Source: Alphaproteobacteria bacterium (GTDB lineage: Bacteria; Pseudomonadota; Alphaproteobacteria; UBA8366). Taken from it: a stretch of 64,000 nucleotides of DNA. Below are positions 58,036 through 64,000 of the stretch, one piece after another. Position numbers and translations under genes: made by a program. Numbering within the stretch: the stretch's first letter is position 1; every line of letters begins with the position of its first letter. A model generated the notes under the pieces. That model did no database searches. It was not told the origin of the DNA and saw only the letters and a program-made list of their open reading frames with translations. The stretch covers positions 186,001 through 250,000 of the forward strand of contig WHUA01000006.1 in assembly GCA_009377445.1 (NCBI GenBank). Reading direction: 5' to 3'.

Positions 58036-58953
58036 TCAGCTCACCCGAAGGCGCGGATCGAGCCATGCGTTGAGCAGATCGCCGACCAGCACGAGCACGA
58101 TATAGATGCAGGCGACGAGCAGGAGCACCGCCTGGACAATCGGGAAGTCATTGCGCGAGATGGATTCCCAGGCCAGGTATCCGATGCCCTGAAACTGGAA
58201 GACGCGCTCGGTGACGATCGCGCCCCCCAGCATGTTGCCGAACTGGACGCAGGAAAGCGCCACCACGGGGATGATTGCGTTGCGCAGCGCATGCTTGAAA
58301 AGGATCGTCCGGGTTGGAAGACCCTTGGCGCGCGCGGTGCGGATGTAGTCCGAGCTCAGCACCTCGAGCATGCCGGTGCGGGTCAGCCGCATCACGGGCG
58401 GCGTCGAATAATAGCCGAGGGCGATCGCCGGCAGTATGAAATGCGCCAGCGAATCCGAGCCGGAAATCGGCAACAGGCGCAGGAACAGCCCGAAGACGAA
58501 CATGAGGATCAGGGCAAACCAGAATCCGGGCAGCGCCTGTCCGAAGACGGCGATCGTCAGCGCCGTCCGGTCGACCCAGCTATCGGGCTTGAGCGCCGCC
58601 AGCACGCCGAGCGGCACCGCGAGCCCCATGGCGAAGAGAAGGCTGAGGCAGGCGAGCAGGATCGTGTTCGGCAGGCGGTCCGCGATCAGGTCCATCACCT
58701 TCTCGGGATAGAACATGGATTCGCCGAGATCGCCCTGGAGGCCCGATTTTAGCCAGTCGAAATATTGAATGTAGTAGGGCCGGTCGAGTCCGTACTGATG
58801 GCGGATAAGCGCTATGTCCTGGGTGGATGCGTCGTCGCCCGCGATCATCGTCGCGAGGTCGCCGGAAAGCCGCAGCAGCGAGAACGCGATCACTGACACG
58901 GTGAACGCCACGAGAAGCGCGACGAACACGCGCCTGGCCATGAAGTTCAGCAT
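58036..58953 (-). CDS. Peptide-type ABC transporter permease (DppB/OppB-like)
   Basis: Inner-membrane permease of 305 residues with six predicted helices. Features include RRVFVALLVAFTVSVIAFSL at the N-terminus, RHQYGLDRPYYIQYFDWLKS, and the EAA-type loop RTARAKGLPTRTILFKHALR. It directly precedes the DppC-like gene and follows the binding-protein gene by 71 bp. The arrangement is standard for family 5 peptide importers. Confidence 0.94.
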   Translation of the reverse strand: MLNFMARRVFVALLVAFTVSVIAFSLLRLSGDLATMIAGDDASTQDIALIRHQYGLDRPYYIQYFDWLKSGLQGDLGESMFYPEKVMDLIADRLPNTILLACLSLLFAMGLAVPLGVLAALKPDSWVDRTALTIAVFGQALPGFWFALILMFVFGLFLRLLPISGSDSLAHFILPAIALGYYSTPPVMRLTRTGMLEVLSSDYIRTARAKGLPTRTILFKHALRNAIIPVVALSCVQFGNMLGGAIVTERVFQFQGIGYLAWESISRNDFPIVQAVLLLVACIYIVLVLVGDLLNAWLDPRLRVS

Positions 58954-59024
58954 CTGGACCCTCTCTCCGGTGGAAAAGCGCCGGGCCGGCCGCTATCGGC
59001 GGCCGGCCCGGCTGGCGAATAGCC

Positions 59025-60542
59025 TTACTTCCACTTGGCGTTCCAGAATCGCGGCACCTCGTCCGCGCTCGGCTCGAAATCGAGCTCGTCGATATACGCG
59101 TAATTGTAGACCCACGAGAAGAGCGGCAGCCAATACGCCTCCTCGGCGATGATCTTGAGCGCTTCGTTGTAGACCTTCTTTCGGACCTCCTGATCCGTGG
59201 TGTTGCCCTGGTTCAGCAGGTCGATCACCTTCTTGTCCTGGGCGTTGTCGTCGGCGTCGCCTTGGAACCAGTTGCCGAGAATGGCGGTCACGTCGTTGAT
59301 CGAGGACGAGCCCCAGGTGCCGAAGGACAGCGGTACGCCTTCCTTGCGGCGCTTTTCACGGATAGCGCCCGCCGAAACATAGGTCAGCTTCGCGGTGATG
59401 CCGACCTTGCGAAGCTGCCCGATGAGCGCTTCGGCGATCGGCCGGTCGCGATAGGCGAAAATCGGCGTCTCGAAACCGTTCGGGTAGCCCGCTTCGGCAA
59501 GCAGGGCCTTGGCCTTCGCCGGGTCGTAGCTGTACCGCTTGAGGCCCGTGTCGTCGCAGCCGAACTGGCTCGGGAAGCAGGCGGCGTGCAGCACGCGCGA
59601 GGCTTCGCCGGACAGGGTCTTGCGGATGGTGTCGCGATCGATCGCATAGCTGATCGCCTGGCGCACCAGCTTCTTCTTCATCGGATGCTCGCCGGCCTTG
59701 CCCGACGCATCCATCTGAATGAACCCTATCCGCATGGTCTCACCCTCGGTGACGGTGAATCCCTTGCGGCCGTCGAGATTCTTCGCCAGGTCCGGCGGGA
59801 CGCGCCAGATCCAGTCGGCGCCGCCCGACAGCAGCTCCGCCATCTGGGTGCCGCGCTCTTCGATTCGCCGGAAGATGAGCTTGCCGATATGCGGCGTCTT
59901 AGGCCCGCCCTTCATGTACTTGTCGAACTTCTCCAGGACGAAACGCTTGCCGTAGGAGATTTCGGTCGCCTTGTACGGGCCGGTCCCGACCGGCTTCCGC
60001 GCCATGCCCTTCTGGCCGACCTTGGCATAATACTCGTTCGGGTAGATCGGGACGACGGTGCTGAGATACTGCATCGCGGCGGGGAAGGGGGTTTTCAGCT
60101 TGACGTTGACCTTGTAGGGGCCGAGCTTTTCCGCACCCGCGATGAACTTGGACCGGCTCGTCGCCGCAATCTTGGAACTCGGATCGGAGAGGAATTTCAT
60201 GGTGTAGACGACGTCGTCGGCGTCGAACTTCTCGCCGTTGTGGAAGACGACGTCGTCGCGCAGCTCGAACTGGATCGTGGTGCCGTCGATCCACTTGAAC
60301 GATTTCGCGAGGCTAGGCAGGTATTCGCCGGTCTTGGGATCGAATTCCATCAAGGCATCCCAGATATGGCGGCCGAGAATGATCCCTTCGCGAAGGGTAT
60401 TCGCATTCATGTCGATGTTGTCGGGCTCGCTGTTCGAGAGCCAAGTGAGCGTATCGTTGCTCTTCCCCGCCATGGCGGGAAGGCCGGAGCACGCCAGCAA
60501 GGCGGCAGCGGCCGCGTAAATGGTAACCTGTGAGATTCTCAT
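59025..60542 (-). CDS. ABC transporter substrate-binding protein, family 5 (peptide-type)
   Basis: Periplasmic receptor of 505 residues and first gene of the transporter operon. The signal peptide is MRISQVTIYAAAAALLACSG with cleavage near AMA-G. Family 5 signatures include IWDALMEFDPKTGEYLPSLA and ELRDDVVFHNGEKFDADDVV, then YPNEYYAKVG. GGGGAG lies 8 bases before the ATG. It binds peptides or related solutes; specificity cannot be read from sequence. The following serine hydrolase suggests a ligand that is cleaved after uptake. Confidence 0.94.
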   Translation of the reverse strand: MRISQVTIYAAAAALLACSGLPAMAGKSNDTLTWLSNSEPDNIDMNANTLREGIILGRHIWDALMEFDPKTGEYLPSLAKSFKWIDGTTIQFELRDDVVFHNGEKFDADDVVYTMKFLSDPSSKIAATSRSKFIAGAEKLGPYKVNVKLKTPFPAAMQYLSTVVPIYPNEYYAKVGQKGMARKPVGTGPYKATEISYGKRFVLEKFDKYMKGGPKTPHIGKLIFRRIEERGTQMAELLSGGADWIWRVPPDLAKNLDGRKGFTVTEGETMRIGFIQMDASGKAGEHPMKKKLVRQAISYAIDRDTIRKTLSGEASRVLHAACFPSQFGCDDTGLKRYSYDPAKAKALLAEAGYPNGFETPIFAYRDRPIAEALIGQLRKVGITAKLTYVSAGAIREKRRKEGVPLSFGTWGSSSINDVTAILGNWFQGDADDNAQDKKVIDLLNQGNTTDQEVRKKVYNEALKIIAEEAYWLPLFSWVYNYAYIDELDFEPSADEVPRFWNAKWK

Positions 60543-60779
60543 GATTCCAACTCCCCAGAGTTTCCCGACTTGGTCAGACGGAATGAGCGGCGGAATCGTC
60601 CCAGGCTTTTCCCTGTGCAGCGGACCAGACCGCCTTTATTCGCCATGTCGGCATTCTTGTTGACAACATCTTACACCGGAGGCCTTCGCCCACAAGACCG
60701 AAAATCGCCCTTCGCTCAATTCGGCTCGTCTGTTTGGCGCCGGGCCCGGGTGAAGGCGCCCCGGGCGAGCGGCTTCGCT

Positions 60780-61490
60780 TCATGCCGCCGGCATCCGTTC
60801 CAGCAGGCGCCCCAATCCCGGCAGCGGCGCCGTCGCCTTCATGATGCTCAGCATGGCCCAGAGGGCGGCCTGGTTGGTGGTGACCACGGGCTTGGAAAAC
60901 TGGCGCTCCCATCCGTCGATGAACTTCATCGTCGGAAAGGCGCCGCCCGGCACGACGAAGGCCTCGATTTCCGGCCGGTCGATGCGCGCGAAGGCTTCGG
61001 TCGCATGGTCCGCGCCGAGCGCGCCGATGGCATAGGCGTCCGTCGCGCCGAAGCCGTCCAGCGCCGCGACCTCCAAGCCATGCCGCCCTTCATAGTAGCG
61101 CCGCGCCCGTTCGAGCACTTCCAGCGAATAGGGCGTGACGATGGCGATCCGGCGGGCGCCGAGGGCGCGCACCGCCTGGCCGATCGCTTCGGCCGAGGTC
61201 ACCGCCGGCGCGCCGGCGCCCGCGGTCATGCGCTGTTTCACGCCCGCGTCGTAATCGTCGGCGAACAGGCTCGCCGAGGTCTGCGTGAGGCAGAGTGCCT
61301 CGACCTTGGCGGCGCCGAGCATCTTGGCCTGGTAGTCTATGTCTTCGTCCAGGCTCGGCGAGAACGGGGTGCTGCCGCCTTTGCCGAGGCGTCCGACATG
61401 GACCTGAAGCGTTGCGGGCAGGAGCCGGTTGTACTCGATCTCCACCGTCGTGTTGGTCGACGGAATCAGCGCGCCGAAATGTCGGATCAT
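60780..61490 (-). CDS. Asp/Glu racemase superfamily, maleate-isomerase-like protein
   Basis: A 236-residue protein similar to maleate cis-trans isomerases. It begins MIRHFGALIPSTNTTVEIEY (the STN motif of maleate isomerase), has VEALCLTQTSASLFADDYDA at the first catalytic region with one Cys, and EAFVVPGGAFPTMKFIDGWE at the second, where isomerases usually have a Cys. The second catalytic Cys is therefore not evident. GAGGGAAGC precedes the chosen ATG at 61488-61490. It lies upstream of the peptide importer operon, 237 bp away and in the same direction. Confidence 0.82.
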   Translation of the reverse strand: MIRHFGALIPSTNTTVEIEYNRLLPATLQVHVGRLGKGGSTPFSPSLDEDIDYQAKMLGAAKVEALCLTQTSASLFADDYDAGVKQRMTAGAGAPAVTSAEAIGQAVRALGARRIAIVTPYSLEVLERARRYYEGRHGLEVAALDGFGATDAYAIGALGADHATEAFARIDRPEIEAFVVPGGAFPTMKFIDGWERQFSKPVVTTNQAALWAMLSIMKATAPLPGLGRLLERMPAA

Positions 61491-61599
61491 GTTCAGGCTT
61501 CCCTCGGAAGACAATGACGATCCTCGCATGATACGCCGATGGACGGCACACTCCCAATCTACCCATAATGCGGGCGGTAGCAGCAGCCGGGAGGTCCCG

Positions 61600-62985
61600 A
61601 TGATTCGCGATCAGCATGGCCTGGAGACGACCGCCGCGAGCGAGCAGGCTGTGCGGCGGTACGACGACATGATCCTGCACTATCTCGGGCTCCGCCAGGA
61701 TACCGGCGACCGGTTGAAGGCAGTGTTCGACGCCGATCCGGAGATGCCGATGGCGCTTTGCGCCCGCGGCTACTTCATGAAGCTGTTCTGCACGCCGCCG
61801 CTGGAGCGCAAGGCCGAGGAGTCGCTGGCGGCCGCGCAGAAGCTGGCCGCGAAAGGCGCGACGGATCGCGAACGGCGCCACGTCGCCGCGCTCGGCGCCT
61901 GGTGCCGGGGCGACATCGCAGGCGCCACGGATGCATGGGAGGAGATCCTGCTCGACCATCCCCGCGACGTACTGGCGATCCGCCTCGCCCACTTCACTCA
62001 TTTCTATCTCGGCGATTCCGGCGCGATGCGGGATTCCGTCGCCCGCGTGCTGCCGCATTGGAGCGCGGAGCAGCCTGGCTACGGCTTCGTCGTCGGCTAC
62101 GAGGCGTTCGGCCTGGAAGAGACCGGCGCCTATGCGGAGGCGGAGAGCGCGGGCCGGCGCGCCGTCGCCATCAACGGCCGGGACATCTGGGCGACCCATG
62201 CCGTGGCCCATGTCATGGAGATGCAGGGCCGTTTGCGCGACGGCATCGCCTGGCTCGACGGGCTGTCGGGCGGCTGGGGGGCGTGCAACAACTTCCGCTT
62301 CCATGCCTGGTGGCACAAATGCTTGTTCCACCTCGAGCTGGAGCAGTTCGACGCGATCCTCGATCTCTACGACCGCGAGGTGCGGGCCGACACGACGACC
62401 GCCGACTATCTCGACATGAGCAACGCCATCGCGCTGCTCTGGCGCCTGCAGGAGGCGGGGGCGGACGTCGGCGAGCGCTGGGTGGAATTGGCCGACAAGG
62501 CGGAGGGCAAGATCGACGACCACATCTTCGCCTTCCACGACGCGCATTACATGATGGCGCTCTCCGTGGACGGCCGGCGGCGCAAGGCGGATGCGATGCT
62601 CGACACGATGGAGGCCGCGGCGGCCCACGGCGACACGACCGAAGGGCCGATCTTCCGCGAGGTCGGATTGCCGCTCTGCCGGGCGATCGCCGCCTATGGA
62701 CGCGGCGAGTACGGCGCGGCGGTCGACCTGCTGGCGCCGGTCCGGCGCGAGGTCTATCGCATTGGCGGCAGCCATGCGCAACGCGACCTGTTCTTCCGCC
62801 TGCTGGTCGCAGCCGCGCTGCGGTCGGGGCGCTACAAGCTCGCCCGCGCCCTGACGGCGGAGCGCAACGCCCGCAATCCGGGCTCGGCCTGGGGCTGGAA
62901 GCGCGCCGCGGCGGCGATGGACGGCCTCGGCGAGACGGCCGGGGCGGAGGCCGCGCGGCAAAGGGCGATCGAGCTGATGGCGTAG
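61600..62985 (+). CDS. Tetratricopeptide-repeat protein, TTC38-like
   Basis: A 461-residue, all-helical soluble protein. Repeated helix pairs such as YGFVVGYEAFGLEETGAYAE and AVAHVMEMQGRLRDGIAWLD match the TTC38-like family seen in Proteobacteria and animals. No signal peptide or catalytic motif is evident; His-rich segments (THAVAHVMEM, FHAWWHKCLFHLEL) recur. GGGAGG at 61589-61594 supports ATG 61600 rather than the open frame from 61429. Probably an intracellular scaffold; the function is unknown. It is divergent from the racemase-like gene. Confidence 0.85.
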   Translation: MIRDQHGLETTAASEQAVRRYDDMILHYLGLRQDTGDRLKAVFDADPEMPMALCARGYFMKLFCTPPLERKAEESLAAAQKLAAKGATDRERRHVAALGAWCRGDIAGATDAWEEILLDHPRDVLAIRLAHFTHFYLGDSGAMRDSVARVLPHWSAEQPGYGFVVGYEAFGLEETGAYAEAESAGRRAVAINGRDIWATHAVAHVMEMQGRLRDGIAWLDGLSGGWGACNNFRFHAWWHKCLFHLELEQFDAILDLYDREVRADTTTADYLDMSNAIALLWRLQEAGADVGERWVELADKAEGKIDDHIFAFHDAHYMMALSVDGRRRKADAMLDTMEAAAAHGDTTEGPIFREVGLPLCRAIAAYGRGEYGAAVDLLAPVRREVYRIGGSHAQRDLFFRLLVAAALRSGRYKLARALTAERNARNPGSAWGWKRAAAAMDGLGETAGAEAARQRAIELMA

Positions 62986-63060
62986 CGCGCAGCGCCCCCC
63001 GGTGGCCCCCTTGCGGGCAGGGCAATCGCATTTGCGTATCTTGCACGAATGCCTTGCGTC

Positions 63061-63132
63061 CTTCGACAGGCTCAGGATGAGGGAAAATCTTCGTGGCATT
63101 GAGAAAAGAACCTCATGCTGAGCCTGTCGAAG
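63061..63132. repeat. Dispersed palindromic repeat, family E
   Basis: Arms CTTCGACAGGCTCAGGATGAGG (63061-63082) and its complement at 63111-63132, 21 of 22 positions pairing, with a 28-bp loop. The sequence is a very common intergenic palindrome in many Proteobacteria. It lies in the 296-bp gap between the TPR gene and sppA, which otherwise shows nothing. Confidence 0.85.
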
Positions 63133-63281
63133 CACGCACCCCGCTTGTCCCAATCGCCGCGAGCACCCTCGAATGCATTCGCCCTGCTTGTGGGGGAGGA
63201 ATCGGGCGGGGGCGCCTTTCCCACCTCCAAATCGCCACATCTAGGTGCTAACCTGCGAGGCTCGTGAGCATTGGAGGATCG

Positions 63282-64000
63282 ATGCGGTATATCGGCAGGT
63301 TTTTTCTCTGGGTTTTTGCGGTCGTCGGCTTCCTGATCATCGTCGTGGCCACGTCGTTCGCCACGTGGTTCGTCATCGGCGGCGAAGAGGAGGAGCCGCT
63401 GCCGCAGCGCATCGTTCTCTCGCTCGACCTCAATGAGGGTGTGTCGGAGCTGCCGGCGGGCGGCCCGTTCAGCCTGCTGTCGCGCGACGAGGGCCATGTC
63501 CTGCGCGACGTCGTCGCCGCGCTCGAAAAGGCGGAGTCCGACGACCGCGTGTCGGGGATCGTCGTCCGCATGGGGTCGTCCGGCGTCGGCATCGCCACCG
63601 CACAGGAGATCCGCGATGCGGTCTCGCGCTTCCGGGAGGCGGGAAAATTCGCCGTCGCCTACGCCGACAGCTTTTCGGCCATGCCGGGGGCGACGGCGGA
63701 ATACTATCTCGCCTCCGCCTTCGACGAGATCGCGATGCAGCCGTCCGGCGAGCTGGCGATCACCGGCGTGGCAATCGAGGTTCCTTTCGTGGCCGGCGCG
63801 TTGGAAAAGATCGGCGTCGCGGCGCGCATGGAGCAGCGCAAGGAATACAAGTCCGCCGTCGAGACCTTCACGCGGAAAAGCATGAGCGCGCCTGCGCGCG
63901 CCAATCTGCAGGAGCTGGCGAACTCCTGGTTCGCGCAGCTCACCTCCGGGATCGCCAAAGGCCGCAACATCGCCCCGGAGGCGGCGCGCGCCAGCGTCGA
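63282..64000 (+). CDS. sppA: Signal peptide peptidase SppA-type (protease IV) (3' end cut by window edge)
   Basis: Membrane-bound serine peptidase that degrades leftover signal peptides. The first 239 codons are visible. An N-terminal anchor (FFLWVFAVVGFLIIVVATSF) is followed by the periplasmic domain: IVLSLDLNEGVSELP, SGIVVRMGSSGVGIATAQEI, AYADSFSAMPGATAEYYLAS, and the catalytic-Lys region RMEQRKEYKSAVETFTRKSM near residue 195. The Ser nucleophile, in the second half in 67K-type enzymes, lies beyond the window. GGAGGA precedes the ATG at 63282. Confidence 0.9.
   Translation, partial: MRYIGRFFLWVFAVVGFLIIVVATSFATWFVIGGEEEEPLPQRIVLSLDLNEGVSELPAGGPFSLLSRDEGHVLRDVVAALEKAESDDRVSGIVVRMGSSGVGIATAQEIRDAVSRFREAGKFAVAYADSFSAMPGATAEYYLASAFDEIAMQPSGELAITGVAIEVPFVAGALEKIGVAARMEQRKEYKSAVETFTRKSMSAPARANLQELANSWFAQLTSGIAKGRNIAPEAARASV

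Noticed and set aside
63061..63132. Novel regulatory hairpin upstream of sppA
   Set aside because: The arm sequence is a widespread dispersed palindrome in Proteobacteria, so it is listed only as a repeat.

Overview
The window is GC-rich, densely coded DNA from a free-living Alphaproteobacterium. The evidence is a C4-pathway 5-aminolevulinate synthase (HemA), a NAD-dependent formate dehydrogenase with a NuoE/NuoF-fused beta subunit like that of methylotrophic Alphaproteobacteria, many CoA-based and oxidative catabolic genes, and a housekeeping block pdxH / dnaJ-like / yihY / fabI / aroC. Placement below class level (Rhodospirillales or Hyphomicrobiales) is only a guess. No tRNA, rRNA, CRISPR array, insertion sequence or prophage was seen.

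Layout. 0-5.4 kb: a GntR/FCD regulator (cut by the left edge) divergent from the formate dehydrogenase genes, with GTATACC-type operator candidates between them. 5.7-9.1 kb: an orphan LuxR-type regulator with a receiver lacking its acidic residues, a small exported protein, and an ECF sigma/anti-sigma pair. 9.3-20.3 kb: a catabolic region with a four-gene operon (molybdenum hydroxylase M-S-L subunits plus an amidohydrolase), a divergent TauD/TfdA-type dioxygenase, and a leftward run of Asp/Glu-racemase-like protein, acyl-CoA dehydrogenase, class III CoA transferase, a second dioxygenase with an in-frame stop, and enoyl-CoA hydratase. 20.5-23.3 kb: a parvulin, an ABM protein, a DUF983 protein and zinc uptake genes znuCB behind a Zur-like box. 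23.4-26 kb: a large secreted FecR/RTX/DUF4114 protein. 26-38 kb: ribokinase, an amidohydrolase, a cupin, UbiD/UbiX, dienelactone hydrolase, an SMP-30-like protein, a third TauD/TfdA paralogue, an LLM oxidoreductase, a thiolase-like/DUF35 pair and an ATP-grasp enzyme. 38-51 kb: a GNAT enzyme, a class III aminotransferase, hemA and a winged-helix regulator, a short-chain dehydrogenase, a CDF transporter, pdxH, dnaJ-like, yihY, fabI, aroC, a GGCT-like protein, an alpha/beta hydrolase broken by an in-frame TAG, and a cupin. 51-64 kb: a hybrid histidine kinase, a leftward peptide-type ABC transporter operon ending in a serine hydrolase and a kappa-GST-like protein, an Asp/Glu-racemase-like protein, a TPR protein, and the start of sppA at the right edge.

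Two things stand out. First, gene ends are decorated with several families of palindromic repeats. One family has covarying arms and supplies the TAG stop codons of two genes; another occurs as two inverted copies 11 kb apart and supplies the TAA stop of a third. Second, two otherwise intact catabolic-type genes each carry a single in-frame nonsense codon, with the conserved remainder continuing in the same frame. The region reads as a chromosomal catabolic segment for carboxylated or aromatic-type compounds and peptides beside core biosynthesis genes. No single novel defence or mobile system was recognised.
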